The notes under the pieces were generated by a model, which worked only from the letters and a program-made list of their open reading frames with translations, was not told the origin of the DNA and did not search any database. The translations under genes and the position numbers were made by a program. From assembly GCF_039525805.1 (NCBI RefSeq), contig NZ_BAAAHZ010000010.1: DNA of 64,000 nucleotides, one strand, 5' to 3'. Positions 41,617 through 50,093 of this stretch are shown in pieces; position 1 is the stretch's first letter; the number at the start of each line of letters is the position of its first letter. Source of the DNA: Dietzia natronolimnaea. GTDB taxonomy: Bacteria > Actinomycetota > Actinomycetes > Mycobacteriales > Mycobacteriaceae.

Positions 41617-42656
41617 CAGCGCTTCTCGGCGGGGTGCGCGCGGTCCTCCGGGGAGCGGCGGCGGAGGAGCACCAGCGCCAGCAGGATCGCCGCGAGCAGC
41701 CCCGCGCCCAGCGCGCCCCACAGCGCGAGCGACCACCCGTCATCGCCGCCGTGCGTCTCACCGACGCCCCGGTCGGGGAACGTGATCTCCGAGCTGAAGG
41801 AGTGCTGCGACCATCCGCTCTGGAGGTCAGCGGTGGCCTGCCACGGGCCCGCCGGGAACTCGGCGCTGGACGGGATCATGAACAGCACTTCTCCGTCGTC
41901 ACCCGGGGAGACCGTCAGGGTGCTGGCGGACACCGCCTGGGCGGTCAGGCCTCCCGGCCCGTCGCCGAGTGCCAGGGTGCCCGAGATGTCGACGGCCCGC
42001 CCGCCGACGTTCTGCACCCTCACCGCCACGGCGGCGTTCCCCTCGGCATCGCGCTGCGGGGTGAGGCCGTCGATCCGGAAGTCCGACGGGGGGCCGTTGC
42101 CCTCGCCGACGGACACGTAGAGCCTCACCCCGACCCGCGACACCTGTTGGATCTGTTGCCCGGCATCGGCCGCGGCCGGTCTGGTCGACACCCATACCGC
42201 CCCGTACTGCTCGACCTCGGGGGCGTCGGCGGGGACCGTGATGGTCACGAGCACCTCGGCGGACTGACCGTTCTCCAGGGTCACCTCGTCCGCGCTGAGT
42301 CCCATCCACGAGGTGAGAGGGTTGGTCTCGCCTCGCGGCTTGGGGACGAAGTTGCCGTCCCGGATCTCGGCCGGTCCCGCGTAGACGTCCAGCGTCGCGG
42401 GGGCGCCCGTGTCGTTGGTCACCTGCACGCGTCGCGCGATCGACTCCCCCGGGGGGATGTTGTCGACGATGTAGGAGTTCGCCCGCGGGTCGTCCACCCG
42501 GTCCGCGGGGACGTCCAGCAGGGAGATCCTGATGGACCCCGAGGGTTCGCCCCCTCCGGGCTGTGGTTGGGCGTGTGCCCGCTGGTCGGGCATCGCGATC
42601 ATGCCGAGCGGAACGCAGAGCAACAGGGCCAGCAACAGCCGTGCAAGAGAACGCAT
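41616..42656 (-). CDS. DUF916/WxLIP-type surface protein A
   Basis: 346 residues: signal peptide (1-30, ending AHAQP), DUF916-type domain 1 (about 38-145: IRISLLDVPADRVDDPRANSY, ARRVQVTNDTGAPATLDVYAG, PADAPEVEQYGAVWVS), domain 2 (about 160-290: RVGVRLYVSVGEG, FPAGPWQATADLQS) and one C-terminal membrane helix with RRRSPEDR. The two domains match the peptidoglycan-binding and host/partner-binding Ig folds of WxL-interacting proteins. Follows WxL-like protein 1 by eight bases. It lacks the Gly/Ser repeat of protein B, suggesting tandem duplication and later expansion in B. Confidence 0.82.
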   Translation of the reverse strand: MRSLARLLLALLLCVPLGMIAMPDQRAHAQPQPGGGEPSGSIRISLLDVPADRVDDPRANSYIVDNIPPGESIARRVQVTNDTGAPATLDVYAGPAEIRDGNFVPKPRGETNPLTSWMGLSADEVTLENGQSAEVLVTITVPADAPEVEQYGAVWVSTRPAAADAGQQIQQVSRVGVRLYVSVGEGNGPPSDFRIDGLTPQRDAEGNAAVAVRVQNVGGRAVDISGTLALGDGPGGLTAQAVSASTLTVSPGDDGEVLFMIPSSAEFPAGPWQATADLQSGWSQHSFSSEITFPDRGVGETHGGDDGWSLALWGALGAGLLAAILLALVLLRRRSPEDRAHPAEKR

Positions 42657-42664
42657 TGCTCGGC

Positions 42665-43222
42665 TCAGAGAGCCGACAGGGTGAGCGTCGCCTTGTACTG
42701 CCCGATCGCCACTCCGTCCGAGAGGTCGACCGACATCGCGTTGAGGTTCGGGATCGTGGCGATCTCGAGCGGCGCCGCGAGCGTCCGCTGGGTGCGGGTC
42801 ATGAAGAGGGTGTCGGCGTTCTTCAGCGGGATGTCCGCGGCCACCCGGTTCGCCGTCCCTCCGAAGACCAGCCCGTTGGCGGAGGCCGGAGGCCGATACG
42901 TCGCCTTGGTGGCCGGGATGATCGCGGTGGCGTCCTGGGTGTGGACGAAGTCGGTCAGTCCCAGGTAGGCGTTCCACCCGTTGGTCGTTCCCCGGGTGTC
43001 CGTGATGCTGAAGACGGTCAGGGTGCCCGAGGCCGTCCCGCCGTCCGACGCCAGCCCCAGGGTGCTCACCGGGCCGCCGGTGTTCACCGAGAGCCCGCCG
43101 TTCTGGGCGGCCGTGACGGTGAAATTCAGCTCCTGCTCATCGGCCTGCGCCGAGGCGGCTCCGGCGGCGGGCAGGGCGACGATCATGGCAGCGCTCAGCG
43201 CGACCAGCACAGAATTACGCAT
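42665..43222 (-). CDS. WxL-like secreted protein 1
   Basis: 185 residues: signal peptide (1-26, ending ASAQA-D) and one beta-sandwich (LNFTVTAAQNGGLSVN, LTVFSITDTRGTTNGWNAYLGLTDF, LEIATIPNLNAMSVDL) that ends GQYKATLTLSAL. This follows the WxL-domain plan of Firmicutes (V.DTRG..GW..L, then Y.ATLTW.L at the end), except that the distal WxL tryptophan is replaced by leucine. First gene of the four-gene cluster, with an AT-rich leader and GAAGGAAA ribosome site before ATG 43222. Confidence 0.7.
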   Translation of the reverse strand: MRNSVLVALSAAMIVALPAAGAASAQADEQELNFTVTAAQNGGLSVNTGGPVSTLGLASDGGTASGTLTVFSITDTRGTTNGWNAYLGLTDFVHTQDATAIIPATKATYRPPASANGLVFGGTANRVAADIPLKNADTLFMTRTQRTLAAPLEIATIPNLNAMSVDLSDGVAIGQYKATLTLSAL

Positions 43223-43405
43223 GGGTTTCCTTCGGCCAGGGGAGTGGATCAAGAACTCAACGAGTGTCCTCGATCACACTTATGAAGACCTTTTTAAACT
43301 AGACACATGCGCGCTATTGCGTCAAATCCGGCGGCGTGTCGCGGGTGTGAACCGGATGGCGGGTCGCCCCATGGTGCAGCTGAGTCGGTGTGACGGGTGT
43401 GGGGC

Positions 43406-44038
43406 CTACGCCACCTGCATCGTGGTCAGGCAGGTCAGGTCGTCGTCGCCGGTGGAGACGGGCGAGGTCGTCGAGTCGCCCTCGTGCGCGATCGTCAGGG
43501 TGCCGGTGAGGTCGCGCGGGAGCCACAGGCCCACGAAGCCGTTGTCGTAGGTCGTGCGGGTCTCGTCGAGCACGGTCTGCCCGGTCGCCCCGTCCGTCAC
43601 GCTCACCTGCACGGTCTCGCCGCCGAGCTCCCCGAGACACGTGGTGAGGCTGTGGAAGACGCAGTCGTGCGTGAAGCTCCGGTACGGGGCCACGGAGAGG
43701 TAGAACTCGTTTGCCGGCATCGGCAGCGCCGCCTCCTCGAGGTCGCCGGTGGGGTCGCTCAGGACCAGCTGGTCCGGTTCGACGGAGGCCCACAGGTCGT
43801 CGGGCCGCTCGGCCACGGGCATGGTGTCGAGCCTCTCGATCACCTGCCGGGCGTCCAACCCCTCGAGGCCGTGTCGCTCGACCAGGGTGGCCGCGGCCCG
43901 GTCGGAGGTGGAGTCCGGTTCCGGCCCGGCCGAGGTGCAGGCGGTCAGCCCCAACGATCCCGCGACCACGGCCGCGAGCAGGGCGCGACGGCGCGCGGAC
44001 GGGCGGGGAACAGTCGTCAGAGCGCTCGTCACGGTCAC
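43406..44038 (-). CDS. CueP-family copper-binding lipoprotein
   Basis: 210 residues with a lipobox (LGLTAC, C34) and a CueP domain carrying the conserved metal residues: FTHDCVFHSLTTCLGE and DDLTCLTTMQ. CueP binds periplasmic copper in Salmonella; here it would sit on the outer face of the membrane. Its ATG overlaps the stop of the DUF305 gene (44035-44038). Neighbouring copper-type genes support the role. Confidence 0.9.
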   Translation of the reverse strand: MTVTSALTTVPRPSARRRALLAAVVAGSLGLTACTSAGPEPDSTSDRAAATLVERHGLEGLDARQVIERLDTMPVAERPDDLWASVEPDQLVLSDPTGDLEEAALPMPANEFYLSVAPYRSFTHDCVFHSLTTCLGELGGETVQVSVTDGATGQTVLDETRTTYDNGFVGLWLPRDLTGTLTIAHEGDSTTSPVSTGDDDLTCLTTMQVA

Positions 44039-44700
44039 AGGCCGGCGAGCATCTCACGCATCTGATCGATCTCCCGCTGCTGGGTGTCGATGATGGTCTG
44101 GGCCAGCTCGACCGCCTGCGGGTGCGTGCCGCCGGACACCTGGTCCTCGGCCATGTCGATCGCGCCCTCGTGGTGGACGATCATCTGTTCGAGGAACAAC
44201 CGCGCGGCGTCGGTGCCCTCGGCGTCGGCCAGCTCCTGCATCTCCTCCGGCGAGAGCATCCCGTCCATCATGCGCATCTCGCCGGCGTCACCCATGTGGT
44301 CGCCCATGTGATCGCCCATGTGATCGCCATGATCGTCGCGGCCCATGCCGGGCTCGCCCCACTCCTCGAGCCACTCGCCGAGCTGCTCGATCTCCGGGCC
44401 CTGCGCGGCCTTGATCTCCTCGGCCAGCTCGCGGACGTCGTCGGGGACACCCTCCTTGGCCAGGATGATGTCGCTCATCTCGATGGCCTGCTCGTGGTGC
44501 GGGATCATCATCCGCGCGAACCGCACGTCGGCGGCGGAGTGCTCGGACGCGTCGCCCTCCTCGGTGGTCGCGGGAGCGCCGTCCTCGGCGGTGGTGGTCG
44601 TGGCCGGCGTCGTGGCCGTCGTGTCGTCGCCGTCGTCGGCACAGGCGGAGAGCGTGAGGACGGCCACGGCTGCGGCGGCGAGGAAGATCCTGCTGGTCAT
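44035..44700 (-). CDS. DUF305-domain lipoprotein, His/Met-rich
   Basis: 221 residues: lipobox LTLSAC (C20), Thr/Ala/Glu-rich linker, then two DUF305 (ferritin-like) repeats with the MMIPHHEQAIEMSD and QMIVHHEGAIDMAEDQ motifs. Between them a HGDHMGDHMGDHMGDAGEMRMMDGM stretch (quoted in parts: HGDHMGDHMGDHMGD, MRMMDGM) is an obvious soft-metal site. DUF305 proteins are common in copper and silver loci. First gene of a two-gene operon with CueP, divergent from a two-component system. Confidence 0.92.
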   Translation of the reverse strand: MTSRIFLAAAAVAVLTLSACADDGDDTTATTPATTTTAEDGAPATTEEGDASEHSAADVRFARMMIPHHEQAIEMSDIILAKEGVPDDVRELAEEIKAAQGPEIEQLGEWLEEWGEPGMGRDDHGDHMGDHMGDHMGDAGEMRMMDGMLSPEEMQELADAEGTDAARLFLEQMIVHHEGAIDMAEDQVSGGTHPQAVELAQTIIDTQQREIDQMREMLAGL

Positions 44701-44844
44701 CGTCGAGGTCCTTTCGAACGGAGCGGCCGGGCGCCCGGACTGCTGGGAACCATCCTGCCCGTCGGGTCCGGCGGTCCGGATGGAGGTCGTGTGAAGGTTT
44801 GGTCAAGGCCGTCGCGGGGGCGGCGGATCCGTAGGCGGGGCGCG

Positions 44845-45657
44845 ATGATGGGACTCATGACCCCCAACCCTGGCGACCACGGACAGGCCGGTGCACCCGG
44901 TCCCGTTCCGCGCCCGCCCACGGGGTTGCGGGCGATGGTCGTCGACGACGAGCAGTCCCTCGCGGACCTGGTCGCCTCGTATCTCCGTCGCGACGGATTC
45001 GAGGTCACCGTCACCGGCGACGGTGCCGAGGCGGTCACGCTTGCGCGGTCGGTGGACCCGGACGTGATCGTCCTGGACCTGGGGTTGCCGGGGCTGGACG
45101 GGGTCGAGGTGTGCCGGCGGATCAGGGCGCACTCCGACGCGTACGTCGTGATGCTCACCGCCCGGACCGACGAGGTCGACACACTGATCGGGCTGTCCGT
45201 CGGCGCGGACGACTACATGACCAAGCCGTTCAGCCCCCGCGAGCTCATGGCCAGGATCCAGGCGATGTTGCGCAGACCGCGGGGTCCCGTGACCGGGTAC
45301 GACGACGACGTGGCGGCCGCCGGGTCCGCGGGCAGCGGCCCGGTGGACGCGCGACTGCGGAGGATCGGGGATCTGACCATCGACGTGGCCGGACGCGAGG
45401 TCAGCGTCGACGGGCGGGCCGTCGCCCTGACCCGCACCGAGTTCGACGTGCTCGCCGCCCTGTCCCGCGACCCGGGTGTCGTGTTCACCCGATCCCAGTT
45501 GATCGAGAGGGTGTGGGGCCCGAACTGGGTGGGCGACGACCACCTGGTGGACGTCCACGTCGCGCACCTGCGCCGCAAGCTCGGTGACGAGGCCACGCGG
45601 GGTCGCTACGTCCGCACCGTCCGCGGCGTGGGCTACCGGATGGGGCCCGGGCGGTGA
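44845..45657 (+). CDS. OmpR-type response regulator, probably copper-responsive
   Basis: 270 residues: receiver domain with acidic pocket VVDDEQ, phospho-acceptor D78 (VIVLDLGLPG), T in MLTART and K in TKPFSPRE; a linker with Gly/Ala; then an OmpR winged helix (about 175-268: LTRTEFDVLAALSRDPGVVF, VHVAHLRRKLG, RTVRGVGYRMG). Divergent from DUF305/CueP, coupled by GTGA to its kinase. Start could be ATG 44845 or 44857. Confidence 0.9.
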   Translation: MMGLMTPNPGDHGQAGAPGPVPRPPTGLRAMVVDDEQSLADLVASYLRRDGFEVTVTGDGAEAVTLARSVDPDVIVLDLGLPGLDGVEVCRRIRAHSDAYVVMLTARTDEVDTLIGLSVGADDYMTKPFSPRELMARIQAMLRRPRGPVTGYDDDVAAAGSAGSGPVDARLRRIGDLTIDVAGREVSVDGRAVALTRTEFDVLAALSRDPGVVFTRSQLIERVWGPNWVGDDHLVDVHVAHLRRKLGDEATRGRYVRTVRGVGYRMGPGR

Positions 45658-46841
45658 GCGGCGGCGCCGTCGGTGAGGTGCGGCGCGGCCGGCTCGCCGG
45701 CGCGAGTTTCGGGACGCGTCTGCTGGTGGTCATGGCCGGGGTGGTGGTGGGCTGCGCGGGGAGCGCCTGGCTCGTCGCCTCGGTGCTGGCGCCCGAGATC
45801 TTCCACGACCACCTCGGACAGGCCGGGATCGAGCACGACTCCGCGGAGGCCGCCCACGTCGAGGAGGCGTTCACGGATTCGATCGTCCTGGCCTGGGGGC
45901 TGGCGGTGGGCGTCGCGGTGCTCCTGGCGTTGCTGGCGAGCTGGTACCTCACCCGCAGGGTCCAGCGTTCGGTCGCGGTGGTGACCGCCTCGACCGCCGA
46001 GATCGCCGGCGGGCGCTACGACACGCGCGTCGCGAGTCCCGAGCTGGGGCGGGAGTTCGACGACCTGGCGACGAGCGTCAACGAACTCGCCCGGAGACTC
46101 GACGCCACCGACACCACGCGACGCCGGATGCTCGCCGACCTCGGTCACGAGATGCGCACCCCGCTGGCCACGATCGACTCCTACCTCGAGGCCGTCGACG
46201 ACGGTGTGCGGGACTACGACGACGACACCAGGGAGGTGCTGTGGACGGCCACCCGCCGACTCGAACGCCTGGCGTCGGACATCGTGGCCGTCTCGGCCGT
46301 CGAGGAGCACCTCACCCGCCTCCATCCGGTCCCCACCACCATCGCCGGGTTGGTGGGGAGCGCCCTCGACGCCGCCCGGGAGCGGTTCGCGGACAAGGGG
46401 GTGGAGCTCACCGCCCGCGACCTCGTCGACGCCGAGGTCACCGTGGACGTCGACCGCATGGGCCAGGTACTGGGGAACCTGCTGGACAACGCACTACGGC
46501 ACACCCCTGCCGGTGGCTCCGTCACCGTCAGCACCAGCCTGCTCCCCGCGGACACCGGCACCAGGACGTCCGGCACCGACACGGTGGCTCTGAGGCGGGT
46601 GTCCGTCACTGTCACCGACACCGGCGAGGGCGTGGCCGCGCACCACCTGGATCACCTCTTCGACCGCTTCTACCGCGTGGACACCGCCCGCGGCCGACAC
46701 GGCGGGGGAAGTGGCATCGGGCTGGCGATCACCCGCGCACTCGTGGAGGCCCACGGCGGTCGCGTCAGCGCGGCCAGCGACGGCCCCGGGTACGGCGCAC
46801 GCTTCAGCTTCACGATCCCCCGGACCGCCCGGTGGCCCTGA
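45654..46841 (+). CDS. Sensor histidine kinase of the same two-component system
   Basis: 395 residues: two membrane helices (about 22-45 and 77-98) enclosing a short His-containing sensor loop of about 30 residues (EIFHDHLGQAGIEHD, which could bind metal), HAMP (about 100-150), HisKA with phospho-acceptor H165 in DLGHEMRTPLA, and HATPase with LGNLLDNALRHTP, DTGEGV and GGGSGIGLAI. It would phosphorylate the regulator encoded just upstream. The small His-rich sensor supports a copper or silver signal. Confidence 0.92.
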   Translation: MSGGAVGEVRRGRLAGASFGTRLLVVMAGVVVGCAGSAWLVASVLAPEIFHDHLGQAGIEHDSAEAAHVEEAFTDSIVLAWGLAVGVAVLLALLASWYLTRRVQRSVAVVTASTAEIAGGRYDTRVASPELGREFDDLATSVNELARRLDATDTTRRRMLADLGHEMRTPLATIDSYLEAVDDGVRDYDDDTREVLWTATRRLERLASDIVAVSAVEEHLTRLHPVPTTIAGLVGSALDAARERFADKGVELTARDLVDAEVTVDVDRMGQVLGNLLDNALRHTPAGGSVTVSTSLLPADTGTRTSGTDTVALRRVSVTVTDTGEGVAAHHLDHLFDRFYRVDTARGRHGGGSGIGLAITRALVEAHGGRVSAASDGPGYGARFSFTIPRTARWP

Positions 46842-47246
46842 TCACCCGATCGCGCTGAGCAACTCCGCGCACGCCGTCTCGCAGCGGCGGCAGGCCTCGG
46901 CGCAGATCGCGCAGTGGGCGTGCATGTCCGCGTGGGACCCGCAGTCGTCAGCGCACGTCGCGCACGCGACGCGGCACGCGCTGAGCAACTCCTTGACCGC
47001 CCCCGAGATCGTCCCGGTCCGGCGACTCAGCACCGACGCGGTGGCCGCGCACACGTCCGCGCAGTCGAGATCGGTGCGGATGCAGTCGCGCATCTCCGCG
47101 ACCGACTCCTCGGCCAGGCACGCGTCCGCGCAGGCGGTGCAGATGCGCGCGCACGCGGACGCGGCGTCGATCGCCTCCGCCAGCAACTCGACGGGCAGAC
47201 CACCGGTCGGGTGGGGGTGGGACGTGATCATGTCGATGGTGCTCAT
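46842..47246 (-). CDS. Four-helix Cys-rich copper-storage (Csp/DUF326) protein
   Basis: 134 residues with 16 cysteines, mostly in CxxC or CxxxC pairs along four helices (ACARICTACADACLA, CIRTDLDCADVC, CRVACATCADDC, CAICAEACRRCETAC). This is the copper-binding four-helix bundle family related to Csp storage proteins, cytoplasmic because no signal peptide is seen. It probably stores excess Cu(I). Its end abuts the kinase stop (convergent, no gap), placing it in the copper cluster. Confidence 0.92.
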   Translation of the reverse strand: MSTIDMITSHPHPTGGLPVELLAEAIDAASACARICTACADACLAEESVAEMRDCIRTDLDCADVCAATASVLSRRTGTISGAVKELLSACRVACATCADDCGSHADMHAHCAICAEACRRCETACAELLSAIG

Positions 47247-47287
47247 GGTTACTCCTGAAGCTCGTTCTGGTGAGGGCGAGGCGGGGG

Positions 47288-48490
47288 TCAGCGGGTGGCC
47301 AGGACGATCCGCTGCAGGTCGTGGCCCACGATCACGTCCCCGCCGTAGCCCTCCTGGGCCCAGTCGTGCCATTGCCGCACGTCCACGACGCCGGAGTAGT
47401 CGCCGAGGTGCGTGAGGACCAGTCGCTCGGCGCCGGCGCGCTCGGCGACCTGTCCCACCACCTGGACCTCGACGTGGGACTCCAGGTTGTGCTCGATCAT
47501 GGCCGGCGGCAGATTGCCACCGCGCACGTTGATCGCCTCGTGCACGAGGGTGTCGGTGCCGAGCGCCAACCGGTCCAGGTTCTCGCTGAGGCTGGTGTCC
47601 CCGGAGAACGTCACCGACCCGTGCGCGGTGTCGAAGCGGAAGGCGAACGCGGGGAAGACCGGCCCGTGCGGGACGAGGGTGGCGGTGACCCGGACGTTCT
47701 GGTCCTCCATGACGAGGAACGGGTCCATCGCCGGGGAGGTGTTGGTGTAGCTGGCGCCGACGTCCGGGATCACGATCTCGTGGACGTCGAACAGCGTGCG
47801 CGGGTCGGGCGGTCCACCGGTGGGGCCGTTGTCCCGGAGGAAGATGTTCGACGTGTAGGCGTAGGCCTCGTCCAGCCGCTGCGTCATCTCCGCCGTGCCC
47901 GGGGTCGGGCTCTGGGGGGCGACCACCGGGAAGTCCGGGTAGTCGACGTTGGGCGGTCGCAGTCCGCCCGCGGACCCCGGGCCGTGGACGCCGACGGGGG
48001 CCACGAGTTTGTCCCCGGCGGCGTTGGCGACCACCCCACCGATGAGCGCGAAGTTGTAGTAGTCCGCGATGTGGTCGGCGTGCAGGTGGGTGAGGAAGAT
48101 GTCGCTGATCGCCGCCAGTTCCAGGCCCGTGAGCCCGTACTGCGTCACCGCGGACCGGCCGCAGTCGATCACGTAGGCGGCCCCGTTGACCACGAGGACC
48201 GACGCGATCCCCACCCGCGTCCTCTCCACCATCGGGCCGGCGAGTGTCCCCAGGAGCAGTAGCTCGAGTGGTTCACGCTGAGCCGAGGGGATGCCGTCCG
48301 GCGGGGTGCCGCCGGACGACCCGAGGGAGCCGGAGCCCAGGGAGCCCGTGAGGCTCTGGGCTCCGGCGGAGCCGCTGCCGAAGCCCACGATTCCGGTCGC
48401 CGCGACCGCCCCGCCGAAGGCGGAGAGGACCGAGCGGCGGCTGAGGCGGGAAGTGCGCGGAGGCGGGGGGAGTGGTTCAGACGGGGGCAT
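47288..48490 (-). CDS. Tat-exported MBL-fold metallo-hydrolase
   Basis: 400 residues. Twin-arginine signal (SRRSVLSAFGG, residues about 17-45), a Gly/Ser-rich spacer, then a metallo-beta-lactamase fold with the metal motif THLHADHIADYY, later FSGDTSLSENL (D ligand) and LTHLGDYSG. Arylsulfatase/cyclase-like members of this class cleave esters or cyclic nucleotides. Folded, metal-loaded export by Tat fits the motif. It lies 41 bases downstream in the reading direction from nothing obvious; it precedes the Csp gene on the same strand and may be cotranscribed with it. Confidence 0.88.
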   Translation of the reverse strand: MPPSEPLPPPPRTSRLSRRSVLSAFGGAVAATGIVGFGSGSAGAQSLTGSLGSGSLGSSGGTPPDGIPSAQREPLELLLLGTLAGPMVERTRVGIASVLVVNGAAYVIDCGRSAVTQYGLTGLELAAISDIFLTHLHADHIADYYNFALIGGVVANAAGDKLVAPVGVHGPGSAGGLRPPNVDYPDFPVVAPQSPTPGTAEMTQRLDEAYAYTSNIFLRDNGPTGGPPDPRTLFDVHEIVIPDVGASYTNTSPAMDPFLVMEDQNVRVTATLVPHGPVFPAFAFRFDTAHGSVTFSGDTSLSENLDRLALGTDTLVHEAINVRGGNLPPAMIEHNLESHVEVQVVGQVAERAGAERLVLTHLGDYSGVVDVRQWHDWAQEGYGGDVIVGHDLQRIVLATR

Positions 48491-48620
48491 GGCGGCGTCC
48501 TTCTTCCGGGGTCGAGTCAGAGGCGGCGACGAGCCGGAGAAGTGCGCGCTACCAGCGCGTTGTGCCCGGAATGTAATCTACCTCACACTCGGTCGGATAA
48601 AGGCACATTCACGATCCGGG

Positions 48621-49391
48621 TCAGAACGGGACCTGGGTCCGGAGCAGTCCCTCCGCCGGGGCCCGGCCGCTGAGTGCTCGGCAGAACTCGAACGCGTCCA
48701 TCGTGAGGTTCTCGCCCGCGCCCGAGTGCCCGCCGTGCTGCCAGCGCCCGCCCGCCGGGCCGGTGAGCTCCAGGTCGTACGCCTGGCCGTGCCGACCGGC
48801 CCACTCGGTCACCACGTCGTCGACGATCACCCCCTCGTGTTCCGCGGTCGCCGTCATGGTGGCTCCCGTCGCGGAGGCGATGTCGATGCGGTGCATGAAC
48901 GGATCGCGGGTGAGGATCACGTCGAAGAGGTAGCCCATGGACCACCACTCGCCGTTGTCCTCCATGGCCTGCTTCCTCATCACGCCCGGCGCGCGCCGCC
49001 TGTTCCTGGCCGCCCTGGGGGCCAGTCGGCGCACCTGGGCGATGAGTTCGTCCGTCGACAGGCCGGCGTTCTTCTCCACCTGCAGCGCGGTCATCGCGTC
49101 GATCGCGGGGCAGCCCTCGCGCTTGGCGCGCCTGCCGGACGCGACCTGCTGGCGGACCATCTCCGGCCAGCTGGCGAGCATCTGGATCATGCCCAGCATG
49201 TGCCCGGCCATCGCGCGCACGTCCCACTCGGTGCAGTCGGTCCGGGTGCCCCACTGCTCGGGGGTGAGGCGGTCGAGCATGTCGGCCACCCGCTCGTACT
49301 CGGTCTCGGCCAGGCGGGCGGCGGTGTCGCGGTCCAGCCGGGGCGGTCGCGGGTCGTTCTTCGAGCGGTGTTGCCCGGTTGTCGTGGTCAT
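48621..49391 (-). CDS. Maleylpyruvate isomerase-like (DinB/TIGR03083) protein
   Basis: 256 residues of the DinB-like, mycothiol-dependent maleylpyruvate isomerase N-terminal fold: LTPEQWGTRTDCTEWDVRAMAGHMLGM with its first metal histidine, MGYLFDVILTRDPFMHRIDIA with the later metal ligands. Members use mycothiol, typical of actinobacteria. Coupled by ATGA to the TetR gene upstream, so probably under its control. Confidence 0.87.
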   Translation of the reverse strand: MTTTTGQHRSKNDPRPPRLDRDTAARLAETEYERVADMLDRLTPEQWGTRTDCTEWDVRAMAGHMLGMIQMLASWPEMVRQQVASGRRAKREGCPAIDAMTALQVEKNAGLSTDELIAQVRRLAPRAARNRRRAPGVMRKQAMEDNGEWWSMGYLFDVILTRDPFMHRIDIASATGATMTATAEHEGVIVDDVVTEWAGRHGQAYDLELTGPAGGRWQHGGHSGAGENLTMDAFEFCRALSGRAPAEGLLRTQVPF

Positions 49392-50023
49392 GGCGGTGTG
49401 CCTTCCTGTGTGGTGGTGACCGGGACGTCGGTCGGGATGCCGACGTCGTGCAGGTACATGTCGACCGCGCGGTCGAACAGGCGGGCCCAGCGATCGCCGC
49501 CGGGGTCGTTGGCGAGTTGGGCGTCCGCCATGCCGCCCACCACCGCCACGTAGAGGTCGATGTCCTCCCGGTCGGTGATCCCGATGGCCGCGAACCGCTG
49601 ACGCAGACCGTCGAGCACGAGCACCGCGGGCGCGTAGGCCTCGGGGCTGGGTTCGAAGCCGGGGATGGTGCGCTGGTTCATCAGCTGGAACCGGGCGAGG
49701 TCGCTCACGCAGAAGTCGAAGTACGCCCGCGCGTACATCCGGACCGTCCCCCGGGCATCGGACGGGCGTCCCTCGTCCAGGGCCAGCATGATGTCGAGGC
49801 ACTCGGTCCAGGCCTGGGCGAACATGGCGTCGTAGATGGCGTTCTTGGAGTCCACGTGGGAGTACAGCGACGGCGCCTTCATGCCGACGCGGGCCGCGAC
49901 ATCGCGGAGGGTCAGCTGGGCCAGGCCCTGCTCGCGGGCCACCTCCCACGCGGCGTCGGTGATCTCCCGCCGTGTCGCCTCACGTCGTTCGGCTGACCTA
50001 TCGCGATTCGGAGTGCCTAACAT
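49388..50023 (-). CDS. TetR-family regulator
   Basis: 211 residues: HTH (about 17-65: REITDAAWEVAREQGLAQLTLRDVAARVGMK given in part as LTLRDVAARVGMKAPSLYSH) and a helical C-domain with TIPGFEPSPEAYAPA (WHG/TetR_C type). ATG 50023 lies inside a 15-bp palindrome, so the protein probably blocks its own translation start region or promoter. Followed at ATGA by the isomerase-like gene. Confidence 0.9.
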   Translation of the reverse strand: MLGTPNRDRSAERREATRREITDAAWEVAREQGLAQLTLRDVAARVGMKAPSLYSHVDSKNAIYDAMFAQAWTECLDIMLALDEGRPSDARGTVRMYARAYFDFCVSDLARFQLMNQRTIPGFEPSPEAYAPAVLVLDGLRQRFAAIGITDREDIDLYVAVVGGMADAQLANDPGGDRWARLFDRAVDMYLHDVGIPTDVPVTTTQEGTPP

Positions 50024-50030
50024 GGTTAGG
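50016..50030. promoter_or_regulatory. TetR operator overlapping the repressor start codon
   Basis: CCTAAC (50016-50021), centre ATG, GTTAGG (50025-50030) form a perfect 15-bp palindrome. The minus-strand start codon of the TetR gene is at 50023-50021, inside the site. The gene therefore has almost no leader or is leaderless, and repressor binding would mask the start region. Confidence 0.78.
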
Positions 50031-50093
50031 ATTGTGCGCCGGTGACCCGCCGGTGTCCAGAGGCGATCGGGTTGCGTTCGGGTCTCGGTGCCG

